35,008 nucleotides of DNA from Alphaproteobacteria bacterium (GTDB lineage: Bacteria > Pseudomonadota > Alphaproteobacteria > Rhizobiales > Devosiaceae): the NCBI GenBank assembly GCA_024279675.1, contig JAJRRG010000106.1, forward strand, positions 1-35,008. The letters run 5' to 3'. Position 1 is the stretch's first letter. Each line of letters begins with the position of its first letter. Positions 25,691 through 33,764 of this stretch are shown here, piece by piece. The notes beneath the pieces were generated by a model that did no database searches, was not told where the DNA came from, and worked only from the letters and a program-made list of their open reading frames with translations. The translations under genes were made by a program, and so were the position numbers.

Positions 25691-26371
25691 ATGAAAGAAG
25701 GTCCCGACATTGCTTTACTGGGTTCTCTAATTGGTGACCCAGCCCGTGCAAACATTCTCATCGCGTTGATGAGTGGGAAGGCTTTGACAGCCACAGAGCT
25801 GTCCTTGGAGGCTGGTGTAACTATTCAAACAACAAGCTCGCATCTAAAAAAGCTTACGGACACCGGACTGTTGAAGCAGCGCAAACAGGGGCGGCATCGA
25901 TATTTCGCCTTAGCTAATGAAGATGTTGGCGCCGTTTTAGAAACGATGATGGGACTTGCTGCAAAAAGTGGCATGGTTCGTACACAAACGGGCCCTAAAG
26001 ATAAGGCATTGAGAAAAGCGCGGATCTGCTACAATCACTTGGCGGGAGATTTAGGTGTAAAAATCTACGACAGCATGCGAGCAGGGGGCCACCTAGTTGA
26101 GCGCGATGAAATCGTTACATTGACTAATTCCGGCGCTGTATTTGTCGAAGAATTTGGCATTGATTTGGCAATTGTCTCAAAAAGCCGTCGACCTCTTTGC
26201 AAATCCTGTCTTGATTGGAGTTCCCGCAGAACACACCTCGCCGGTTCTCTTGGCACTGCCATACTTGAACGCATCTACAAGCTAGGATGGGCAAAGCGTG
26301 TAGATGGATCTCGGGTAATAAATTTTTCAAGCACAGGCGAAAAATACTTAGATCAAGTTTTTCCAAGCTAA
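25691..26371 (+). CDS. ArsR-type transcriptional regulator with C-terminal domain
   Basis: A 226-residue regulator. Residues 5-90 are an ArsR-type winged helix: LLGSLIGDPARANILIALM, LTATELSLEAGVTIQTTSSHLKKL, and a wing with KQGRHRYFALA. A C-terminal domain of about 120 residues follows, with CYNHLAGDLGVKI and the conserved-looking block RRPLCKSCLDWSSRRTHLAGSLG. Cysteines at 113, 170 and 173 could bind metal or sense thiol chemistry. The classic ArsR metal site (ELCVCDL) is absent. Divergent placement next to the NIPSNAP-ABM pair suggests it controls them and itself; the inducer is unknown. Confidence 0.87.
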   Translation: MKEGPDIALLGSLIGDPARANILIALMSGKALTATELSLEAGVTIQTTSSHLKKLTDTGLLKQRKQGRHRYFALANEDVGAVLETMMGLAAKSGMVRTQTGPKDKALRKARICYNHLAGDLGVKIYDSMRAGGHLVERDEIVTLTNSGAVFVEEFGIDLAIVSKSRRPLCKSCLDWSSRRTHLAGSLGTAILERIYKLGWAKRVDGSRVINFSSTGEKYLDQVFPS

Positions 26372-26702
26372 CTGAAACAAATCCCATATTAATTGCATCT
26401 ATGTACCAGCCAAATTTCCGGCATTTCCGGCCAATCAGTGAACCGCAAGAAGAGAACTCAAAGAAGAGAACTCCACCAAACAATTTGCACCAATTCTGCT
26501 TTATCCATTGTTCGCATAATATATATTATGGAACTTTTTGATGTTAGGAATGCTCGTTTTGCTGGGTCGTGACAGTTTTCATGGGGTTGTTACAGCTTTC
26601 ATGAAGCATTGCATTGCCCTACCTTAGGTGCCTCACGTGTCTCGTGCAGCCAGAGCTTGGACGTGATTTTTCTAACCGCGTCCAAAACTATTGAATTTAA
26701 GA
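26372..26702. other. Gene-free stretch with palindrome and short duplications
   Basis: No credible gene is visible in these 331 bases. A perfect 16-bp palindrome CATAATATATATTATG lies at 26515-26530. Several close duplications occur: AAGAAGAGAACTC twice (about 26449-26474), ATTTCCGGC twice (about 26415-26430) and CAG(T/C)TTTCATG twice (about 26572-26603). The stretch separates the ArsR-type gene from the convergent end of ridA. It may be a decayed gene or a regulatory remnant. Confidence 0.5.
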
Positions 26703-27098
26703 TCAGTCAGCGGCGCTGGCTTCAATTTCAAACATCAGCCCCAGGATGGCAAGCCGACTAACGCCAAGCAATGTCATTGGAGGCATCGCATTGAACGCCC
26801 CAAACCGTGAACCAAGCACGTCGAAATTCTTCACGGCTTCATCCACATCTGTGGTGTAAATACTGACCCGTGTGACATTGGCGAGATCCATATCAGCGGC
26901 GTTTAGAACAGCCTCTAGATTGTCCATGGTGAGCATGATTTGTTTTCGCATGTCGTCAGGATGTTGTGGATTTCCCTCGGCATCGACAGAGGTTTGCCCA
27001 GCACAGATCAATTGCCGGTTTGTTTTCTCAAGGATCTCTGCCTGATTATAACCGAATTTGAGCGACCATGGCCACGGGTTGATTGGGGTTCTTATCAT
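26703..27098 (-). CDS. RidA-family protein lacking the catalytic arginine
   Basis: A 131-residue member of the RidA/YjgF/UK114 trimeric family. Family features are visible: LICAGQTSVDAEGNPQHPDD, MRKQIMLTMDNLEAVLNAADMDLANVTRVSIYTTD and the FEIEASA end. In true RidA enamine/imine deaminases the segment before the last strand reads PARSCVEVARL, where the Arg (E. coli Arg105) binds the substrate carboxylate. Here the aligned segment is PPMTLLGVSRL, with Met in that place, so it is probably not a canonical deaminase but one of the divergent Rid subgroups. GGAG precedes the ATG. A symmetric operator lies 50-70 bases upstream. Confidence 0.88.
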   Translation of the reverse strand: MIRTPINPWPWSLKFGYNQAEILEKTNRQLICAGQTSVDAEGNPQHPDDMRKQIMLTMDNLEAVLNAADMDLANVTRVSIYTTDVDEAVKNFDVLGSRFGAFNAMPPMTLLGVSRLAILGLMFEIEASAAD

Positions 27099-27149
27099 TG
27101 GGATTCTCCATTTGGTTGGTAGATGAGAACCCAGTTTACGAATACCCTG

Positions 27150-27167
27150 CTGACAGCATGGTGTCAG
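27150..27167. promoter_or_regulatory. Candidate operator upstream of the RidA-family gene
   Basis: CTGACAGCATGGTGTCAG has perfect 6-bp arms CTGACA and TGTCAG around six bases. It lies 52-69 bases before the ridA-like start. I recall similar TGACA...TGTCA sites near YafY/WYL- or HxlR-type regulators, but no such gene is adjacent here. The rest of the spacer 27099-27299 has no other feature I can name. Confidence 0.45.
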
Positions 27168-27299
27168 TATGCTTTTTATGATGTGATATTTCTTTATATC
27201 AGCGTGACTGGCTCAAGACGCTATGCGCTGATACGACCCACAGCCCACAAATGGGCTTCTGCATTTAACAGGCTTCGCCTCAATGGGCTTCTATTTGGC

Positions 27300-28121
27300 T
27301 TACAAAACTTTCAACACCATACCATCATACGCCATCTTAACATGCTCCGGTGTTTGCGTTGAAATTTGTCGATAATCCAAGTCCACATGTAAATTTGTCA
27401 AGACAGAACGCCTGGGACGCACCCGTTCAATCCAGCCCAGTGTTTCAGGCAAGCTTAAATGACTGGGATGCGGCGTTGGGCGCAATGCGTCAATGACCCA
27501 AGTCTCAAGTCCGGCCAAACTCCCATGACTTTCCTCAGGAAAATCAGTCACATCACAAGAATATAGGAAATCCGCAACCCGAAAACCAAAGGTAGAAATC
27601 GAGCCATGTTCCTGCAATATCGGAAGCAGGGCGATACTCCCCCCCTTCCCCGTTATTTCAACTGACTTTTGCGGGTATATCGTATGGGCGTTCAATATTG
27701 GCGGATATCCGCTCCCTTGGGGCGTAGAAAAACAGTAGCTAAAACAACGTCTTATATGCGCGCCTGCCCGTTCACCGAAGTAAACATCAATCCGTTGACG
27801 GTTGATCAACGCCAAAGAACGCAAATCATCAATCCCATGGGTATGATCCGCATGTTCATGGGTGTAAAATACAGCATCAAGCGCTTTTACCCCGGCATCG
27901 AGCAATTGGGCGCGCATGTCACAACCGGTATCAATCAAGATTTGAGTTTTTCCATCACAATCGTCGCGCGTTCCGCTCAACAACAGCGCACAGCGTTGGC
28001 GCCTATTGCGCGGCTCTTTTGGGTCACATATTCCCCAATCTCCGCCAACACGGGGCACACCCCCGGACGATCCGCACCCCAATATTGTTGCCGATATATG
28101 TTGCGCCGGGCCAATCACCAT
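27300..28121 (-). CDS. MBL-fold metal-dependent hydrolase (PhnP-like)
   Basis: A 273-residue metallo-beta-lactamase-fold protein. The N-terminus has GCGSSGGVPRVGGDWGICDP, the dinuclear metal motif YTHEHADHTHG (HxHxDH) comes next, and later metal positions include CDVTDF and the histidines near LTNLHVDLDY. The opening and the metal motif match the PhnP/phosphoribosyl 1,2-cyclic phosphodiesterase branch, but no phosphonate genes are nearby, so the substrate is open. It is the last gene of the rlpA-side core block, 19 bases after tatD. In Hyphomicrobiales I recall it directly after tatD. Confidence 0.9.
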   Translation of the reverse strand: MVIGPAQHISATILGCGSSGGVPRVGGDWGICDPKEPRNRRQRCALLLSGTRDDCDGKTQILIDTGCDMRAQLLDAGVKALDAVFYTHEHADHTHGIDDLRSLALINRQRIDVYFGERAGAHIRRCFSYCFSTPQGSGYPPILNAHTIYPQKSVEITGKGGSIALLPILQEHGSISTFGFRVADFLYSCDVTDFPEESHGSLAGLETWVIDALRPTPHPSHLSLPETLGWIERVRPRRSVLTNLHVDLDYRQISTQTPEHVKMAYDGMVLKVL

Positions 28122-28140
28122 TATTTTTGAACCAATCGCA

Positions 28141-28920
28141 TTATTTCAAACTGACTTTTGAAAAAAGCCGCGCAAAGTTTTGCGTCGTCTGCGCTCCAAA
28201 TTCTTCCAAACTGACACCGCGTGCTTTGGCTAAATGCTCCGCCGTATGGCGCACAAAAGAGGGCTCATTTGATTTCCCGCGATGGGGAACCGGCGCCAGA
28301 TAGGGCGCATCGGTTTCTACCAATATGCGATCATCCGGGCAGGAATTGGCAATCTCCAGAATTTCTTTGGCGCTGTTAAACGTCACAATTCCCGAGAACG
28401 AGAGATACCCCCCGAGTTCCAACCCCACTTTAGCAAGCTCGGCTCCGGAGGAAAAACAATGCAAAACAAAGGGAAAGGCCCCCTCGCCCGTTTCCTCGCG
28501 CAAAATCGAAATCATATCCTCATCCGCATCTCGCGCATGAATTATCAAGGGCAATCCCGTTTGACGAGACGCCGCGATATGCTGGCGAAAGCTGATCTCT
28601 TGCAGCGCTTTTGTACTGGCATCATGGAAATAATCCAATCCCACTTCGCCGATTGCCACGCATTTTGGGTGCTCGGACAATTGCACCAGCTGAGCGGTCT
28701 TTATGTCCGGTTCCCCATGGGCATTACAGGGGTGCGTTCCAATAGAAAACCAAATGTTTTCATGGGCTTCTGCAATACCAGATATGAGATCATACTCATG
28801 CACCCAGGTGGAGATAGTGACACAACCGCTCACTTCAGCCGCGGCCATACGCGCCATGACACCATCCATATCACTGGCTAAAACATCAAAATCCAAATGG
28901 CAATGGCTGTCAATGATCAT
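28141..28920 (-). CDS. tatD: TatD-family metal-dependent DNase
   Basis: A 259-residue TIM-barrel hydrolase. It starts [11 protein letters not shown] with the metal-binding His6 and His8, and contains AIGEVGLDYFHD, HARDADEDM, LHCFSSGAELA and VETDAPYLAPVPHRGK, all family blocks. TatD proteins are Mg-dependent 3'-5' exonucleases linked to DNA repair and, in some reports, D-aminoacyl-tRNA deacylation. The ATG overlaps the metG stop as TAATG, so translation is coupled. Confidence 0.95.
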   Translation of the reverse strand: MIIDSHCHLDFDVLASDMDGVMARMAAAEVSGCVTISTWVHEYDLISGIAEAHENIWFSIGTHPCNAHGEPDIKTAQLVQLSEHPKCVAIGEVGLDYFHDASTKALQEISFRQHIAASRQTGLPLIIHARDADEDMISILREETGEGAFPFVLHCFSSGAELAKVGLELGGYLSFSGIVTFNSAKEILEIANSCPDDRILVETDAPYLAPVPHRGKSNEPSFVRHTAEHLAKARGVSLEEFGAQTTQNFARLFSKVSLK

Positions 28921-30476
28921 TAGTTTTTGCCCTCGTCCGCATCTTCAACAAATCGCGGAAACACCCCTACAGGTGTTGGTAAATCCGTGCCAGACACAAG
29001 GCGTCCGGCCGCACCAAGATTGGTAAAATCACGGGTAGATTCGTCAACGTTCAGCAAATCTAAAAGCTTGGCGGATGAGTCGGGCATAATGGGTTGAGCA
29101 AGAATGGCCACCTGACGAATTACTTCGGCGGTCACATAAAGCACCGTTGCCATGCGTGTTGGGTCATTTTTTCGTAAAGCCCATGGTTCTTGAGCGGTAA
29201 AATACTTGTTCGTATCCCCTACAATTTGCCAGATTGCCCCCAACCAATGATGCAAGGCTTGGGTTTCGACAAATTCACGCGCCGGGTCAAGCAACCCATC
29301 GACCCCATCAAGAATTGCCTTATCTTCCTCCGTAAATGCCCCCGGTTGTGGCACTTTAGCTTCACAATGCTTGGCAACCATGGAAAGGGATCGCTGGGCC
29401 AGATTGCCTAAATCATTGGCCAAATCCGCATTAATACGGTTGATAATGGATTGATTGGAGAACGAGCCGTCCTGGCCAAAAGAAACCTCGCGCAGGAAAT
29501 AAAACCGCACAGCGTCAACACCAAATTTATCAATTAAACCAAACGGTTCCACCACATTGCCAACTGATTTGGACATTTTTTGCCCACTGCTGAGCAGGAA
29601 CCCATGGCCAAAAACCCGTTTGGGTAGTTCAATACCAGCGGACATCAAAAATGCAGGCCAATATATCGCGTGGAAGCGCACAATGTCCTTGCCAATCATG
29701 TGCAAGTCCGCCGGCCAATGCCGCCATCGTGGATTATTTTCATCGGGAAATCCGGCCCCCGTAATGTAATTGGTCAACGCATCAACCCACACGTACATAA
29801 CGTGTTTTTCGTCACCGGGTACTTTTACGCCCCAATCAAAATTAGTGCGCGAAATCGAAATGTCCCGAAGGCCCGACTTGATAAAACTCACCACTTCGTT
29901 TTTACGCTCTGGCGGTGCAATAAAATCTGGATTGGCCTCAAAATGGGCCAACAAACGGTCGCCAAATGCACTCAAACGGAAAAAATAGCTTTCCTCTTCC
30001 ACCCATTCAACTTTGGAGCCAAGCGGCTCGCGGCGCACGCCCTCTTCGTCAACTTCCGTTTCTTTTTCGTCGAAATAGGCTTCCTGGGTCACCGAATACC
30101 AACCGGCATAGGTATCGAGATATATATCCCCATTGTCTGCCATAAGCTTCCAGATCGCTTGCGAAGCCTCATGGTGACGCGGTTCGGTTGTGCGGATAAA
30201 ATCATCATGGGAAACATCAAGAGCCGTCCACAATTCCTTAAAAACTTCGGCATTACGCGTTGCCAGTTCAAGCGTAGTAATGCCTTCCTTCTCCGCCGTT
30301 TGTTGCATTTTTAATCCATGCTCATCCGTACCGGTGAGAAAGAATACATCGCGCCCATCTAAACGATGAAAGCGAGCAATGGCATCCGAAGCAATTCCGG
30401 TATAGGCATGCCCGATATGGGGCACCCCATTGGGGTAAAAAATCGGCGTGGTAATATAAAAACTTTTGCGTGTCAT
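28920..30476 (-). CDS. metG: Methionyl-tRNA synthetase
   Basis: A class I aminoacyl-tRNA synthetase of 518 residues charging tRNA-Met. The HIGH signature is PHIGHAYT at about residue 20, and the KMSKS motif is intact in [10 protein letters not shown]. The connective peptide lacks CxxC zinc knuckles, and the C-terminal tRNA-binding (EMAP-like) extension is absent, giving the short form usual for alphaproteobacteria. It is followed by tatD with a one-base stop/start overlap and preceded by holB 34 bases away. Confidence 0.96.
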   Translation of the reverse strand: MTRKSFYITTPIFYPNGVPHIGHAYTGIASDAIARFHRLDGRDVFFLTGTDEHGLKMQQTAEKEGITTLELATRNAEVFKELWTALDVSHDDFIRTTEPRHHEASQAIWKLMADNGDIYLDTYAGWYSVTQEAYFDEKETEVDEEGVRREPLGSKVEWVEEESYFFRLSAFGDRLLAHFEANPDFIAPPERKNEVVSFIKSGLRDISISRTNFDWGVKVPGDEKHVMYVWVDALTNYITGAGFPDENNPRWRHWPADLHMIGKDIVRFHAIYWPAFLMSAGIELPKRVFGHGFLLSSGQKMSKSVGNVVEPFGLIDKFGVDAVRFYFLREVSFGQDGSFSNQSIINRINADLANDLGNLAQRSLSMVAKHCEAKVPQPGAFTEEDKAILDGVDGLLDPAREFVETQALHHWLGAIWQIVGDTNKYFTAQEPWALRKNDPTRMATVLYVTAEVIRQVAILAQPIMPDSSAKLLDLLNVDESTRDFTNLGAAGRLVSGTDLPTPVGVFPRFVEDADEGKN

Positions 30477-30510
30477 AAGGGGTAATTTGTCAGTTCAATT
30501 GAGCGCGGTT

Positions 30511-31536
30511 TCACTGGCGCGCATAGGTTGTAATCTCGTCGAATAAAGTAATTAGAGCATGTTTGGCATCCAGATTATAGCGATCTGTTTGCTCAAATAA
30601 AGTGTTGGTCTTTTCCCATAGCTGATTGGCTGACGCAAGGCGTTGGTTTAAGGAGCTAGTTCCCTTTTCTAAGGCCAACCCCCGTGCTTCATTGGCAATC
30701 CAGTCAAGGATAATTTCACGAGCAAACCCGGCTTCCATGCCATTCTTTTTGTTAGCCAATGCCTCGGCAATGCTAAGCATCAAACCAGTGTCCCCTTGGG
30801 CGGGCGTCTTAAGCCAGCTGGTCAAATCACTAAGGATGCCATTGTTGGTGATGCCAAGCGCCTCACACCCGCGCCTTGGCCGCCCCCGTGCATGGGAAAG
30901 TGCGCTATTGAGCGCATTTTCTGATGTTGCATTTTGCTGCAACACATCACGAACCTCTGTGTCTGACAAGGTACGCAATGAATGAGCCTGACGGCGTGAG
31001 CGAATGGTGGGCAATAACCGTTGTGGCCGGTGGGAAATAAGAATAATTTGCGTATCCGCTGGCGGCTCCTCCAGCGTTTTCAGCAATGCGTTGGCGGCGT
31101 TTGCATTGCATTCGTCCACACTATCGATAATCAATATGCGATTGCCCGACTTACCCCGTGTTTGGTGCAGTTTGCGCAAAACCCCGCGCACCTCATCAAC
31201 CCGAATGTCATTGTAAAACCCGACACCACGCTCCCGCGGCACACGGCGCAAGACATAGACATTGGGGTGGGAGCCAGAACGTATTTGATCATTGATCCGT
31301 TCCGCTGTTTCATCCCCTGTGGCAAGCAAAATAGACCGCGCCAAAATAAAGGCAAACGTGGCCTTGCCAATGCCCTTAGGCCCATGGAGCAAAATCCCCC
31401 CGGGCAAACGCCCCAGCTCTTGCTGTTGCATCAACAAGTCATAGGTTTCACCATGCCCAACAAGACGCGTTACCAGCTCAGGCGGATTGATGCCCTCGAT
31501 ATGATCGGCTTCTGCTGGGGCGTCTAAATTACTCAC
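30511..31536 (-). CDS. holB: DNA polymerase III delta' subunit
   Basis: A clamp-loader subunit. The track frame opens at 31587, inside tmk. I prefer the GTG at 31536, which overlaps the tmk stop as GTGA and gives VSNLDAPAEADHIEGINPPE, the usual beginning for this family; the result is 341 residues. The AAA+ motif GPKGIGKAT (about 52-60) and the later IDSVDECNANAANALLKTLEEPP and SHRPQRLLPTIRSR (SRC-like segment with Arg in place of Cys) identify delta'. No zinc-binding cysteines are present, as is common in alphaproteobacteria. Confidence 0.93.
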   Translation of the reverse strand: MSNLDAPAEADHIEGINPPELVTRLVGHGETYDLLMQQQELGRLPGGILLHGPKGIGKATFAFILARSILLATGDETAERINDQIRSGSHPNVYVLRRVPRERGVGFYNDIRVDEVRGVLRKLHQTRGKSGNRILIIDSVDECNANAANALLKTLEEPPADTQIILISHRPQRLLPTIRSRRQAHSLRTLSDTEVRDVLQQNATSENALNSALSHARGRPRRGCEALGITNNGILSDLTSWLKTPAQGDTGLMLSIAEALANKKNGMEAGFAREIILDWIANEARGLALEKGTSSLNQRLASANQLWEKTNTLFEQTDRYNLDAKHALITLFDEITTYARQ

Positions 31537-32255
31537 GCTGAGGCTGCGGACTTGAGTTCTAAAAACCGTTTTTGTGTTGCTGTCCACACAGCATCCGCCA
31601 ATTTCATTTCGTCCAGATCAGCAGGAATGACCACACAGCGCTCAGGATTTTCCTTCGCAATTTCAAGAAATGCCTTGCGAAGCCGTTTATGCCATTCCAG
31701 ATTTTCCCGCTCAAAGCGATCACTATCAACCGGAATGCCTGTCTCAATCGCCCGTTGTTCCACGCGCTTAAAAGCAAGCTCAGGGTCCATATCAAGGACA
31801 ATTGTCAAGGCAGGACTGTGCCCGTTCAGTGCCAGCTCCTCCAGCGCTTGGATAAGTTTAGAGTCAACACCCCCGGTTAACCCCTGATAGGCGCGGGTTG
31901 AATCATGGAACCGGTCACAAATCACCCATTTACCATTTTGTAGATTTGGCGCGATGAGCTGATTGACATGATCTAGTCGCGCCGCCGCAAACAAAACAGC
32001 TTCAGCCCCCGTTCCCCAGGGTTCAGAATATCCGCCCAGTATGAAGGTTCGAATAGCTTCTGCATTGGGCGTGCCGCCCGGCTCCCTTGTGCCAATTGCC
32101 CCAATACCAATGCGCTCCAGCCGCTCAATCAAATGCTTGACCTGCGTTGATTTCCCAACACCTTCGCCACCTTCAAATGTGATAAACCGAGCCGTGTTTA
32201 TTTTGGTGGGCTTGGGATTTTCCTTGGAAGTTTCTTTTGAATTTTCTTTGGGCAT
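31533..32255 (-). CDS. tmk: Thymidylate kinase
   Basis: It phosphorylates dTMP to dTDP for DNA synthesis. Of 240 residues, the first ~21 (MPKENSKETSKENPKPTK...) are a Lys/Glu/Ser-rich extension outside the fold. The kinase begins at ARFITFEGGEGVGKST (P-loop 29-37), followed by TREPGGTPNAEAIR and CDRFHDSTRAYQG (DRY-like motif). No internal ATG would remove the extension. The stop is shared with the holB GTG start. Confidence 0.94.
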   Translation of the reverse strand: MPKENSKETSKENPKPTKINTARFITFEGGEGVGKSTQVKHLIERLERIGIGAIGTREPGGTPNAEAIRTFILGGYSEPWGTGAEAVLFAAARLDHVNQLIAPNLQNGKWVICDRFHDSTRAYQGLTGGVDSKLIQALEELALNGHSPALTIVLDMDPELAFKRVEQRAIETGIPVDSDRFERENLEWHKRLRKAFLEIAKENPERCVVIPADLDEMKLADAVWTATQKRFLELKSAASA

Positions 32256-32404
32256 AAGCCGCCTAGCTTAAATATATCAACAAAATTAAGTGTAGTTTAT
32301 ACGAATCAAATCACACTATTTTATGGCATTCATATAGCATTTAACGCCAATTTATGTGGCCAAATCACCGGCTCAACAAACGCTGCACAACCTAGAACGC
32401 TGAT

Positions 32405-33571
32405 CTATAGCCAACCAAGCAACAATTCCTTAAGCGCATCACTGGCCTTGCGGACAAATGAGCCATCTCCAACATCATGTCCTGCAAACAATGGAGCCGA
32501 TTGGATAAGCTGTTCGTTACAATAGATACGCAATTCGCCAATTTTGTCCCCTTGCTCAATCGGGGGCATCAGCGGTGCATGATAGGTGATTTCCCCTGCC
32601 AGACAATTGCGCCCACCCCTGGGGAGATAAAGCCGCAAAGCCCCCTCCGCAACAAGAGCGACACTTGATTGCTCACCACCATATACGTTCGCATACCCAA
32701 TGGTTTCCCCGGTTTCAAAGGCGGGAACCTGCTCAAAGGCGCGACTGCCCCAAGTGATAAGCTTACGCGCTTCCTCAGCCCTCTCGCGCTCACTCTCCAA
32801 CCCATGCAGTACAGCAATTAGACGCCGCCCGCCCTCAGTGGTTGAAACCACAATACCATACCCAGCGCTTTCAGTGTGCCCCGTTTTTAGACCGTCGACA
32901 CCAATACCATCATCCCAAAGCACATTACGATTATTTTGTTTGATGCCATTCCACTCAAATTGTGGAATGGAAAATATGGGATAATACTGCGGGTACTCGC
33001 GCACAATAAACCGAGCCAACAGCGCCAAGTCCCGCGCGGTCGTATACATAGCAGGGTCGGGCAGACCGGTTGCATTGGTAAAATGAGAATTTTTCAGGCC
33101 TATATCCTCGGCAATTTCATTCATGATCAAGGCAAAGGTTTCCTCAGAGCCTGCAATACCCTCGGCCAAGGCAATGGAAGCATCATTTCCGGATTGAATA
33201 ATCAGCGAATGGACAAGGTTGTCGACACTAATTTTGGAATTTATCTCAGCAAACATCGTTGAGCCGCCAGAGGATGCGCCCCCTTCGCGCCATGCTTTTT
33301 CGGAGATAAAAAACTCATCCGATAATTCAAGACGTCCCGTCTCAAGGTAATCAAACACAACCGCTAGGGTCATCAGTTTTGCCATGCTCGCGGGTTCCAT
33401 GGCCGCATCCGCATCGTTTTGAAACAATACGGTGCCTGATTCATGATCCATCAAAATAGCAAATCGTGCCTTGGTCGAGTAATCCAATTGCGCCAAGGAT
33501 GCACTAACGAGCCCCAGAAAAAGAATACCCGTCAGAACAATAATTTTGAAAATATAAAATATTTTTAACAA
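32405..33571 (-). CDS. dacA: D-alanyl-D-alanine carboxypeptidase (PBP5/6 type)
   Basis: A periplasmic low-molecular-weight penicillin-binding protein that trims the terminal D-Ala from peptidoglycan stem peptides. Its 388 residues begin with a signal peptide (about 1-28, cleavage near SASLA/Q). The active-site motifs are intact: SMAK (Ser62-Lys65), SGN (127-129) and KTG (229-231). A C-terminal beta domain and an amphipathic end (SDALKELLLGWL) for membrane anchoring follow. The start is TTG at 33571 with AGGT upstream; no ATG is available before the signal peptide. The gaps on either side (149 and 193 bases) hold no clear feature. Confidence 0.93.
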   Translation of the reverse strand: MLKIFYIFKIIVLTGILFLGLVSASLAQLDYSTKARFAILMDHESGTVLFQNDADAAMEPASMAKLMTLAVVFDYLETGRLELSDEFFISEKAWREGGASSGGSTMFAEINSKISVDNLVHSLIIQSGNDASIALAEGIAGSEETFALIMNEIAEDIGLKNSHFTNATGLPDPAMYTTARDLALLARFIVREYPQYYPIFSIPQFEWNGIKQNNRNVLWDDGIGVDGLKTGHTESAGYGIVVSTTEGGRRLIAVLHGLESERERAEEARKLITWGSRAFEQVPAFETGETIGYANVYGGEQSSVALVAEGALRLYLPRGGRNCLAGEITYHAPLMPPIEQGDKIGELRIYCNEQLIQSAPLFAGHDVGDGSFVRKASDALKELLLGWL

Positions 33572-33764
33572 TGCAACACCTGATTTTTATTGGTCGCGCT
33601 TTTACCCAAAAAGCATGCGCAAACAAAAGGATAAAGCCATATGAATATACTATTGAACGTGCGGGGCTTTAGTCAACGCCTCAGCTACACACCCCATCTT
33701 GTCATCAATAAGGTGGTTAATAAGCATCGACTAAAAGAATAGGCGAAACAAGGGAGAAACAACG

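Noticed and set aside
28282-28881. 199-residue + strand ORF antisense to tatD
   Set aside because: It is the complement of a conserved gene and has no domain pattern of its own.
29670-30314. 214-residue + strand ORF antisense to metG
   Set aside because: It mirrors metG coding sequence; the composition is that of a shadow frame.
31537-31587. Longer holB start at 31587
   Set aside because: It lies within the end of tmk; the GTG at 31536 overlaps the tmk stop as GTGA and fits family N-termini.
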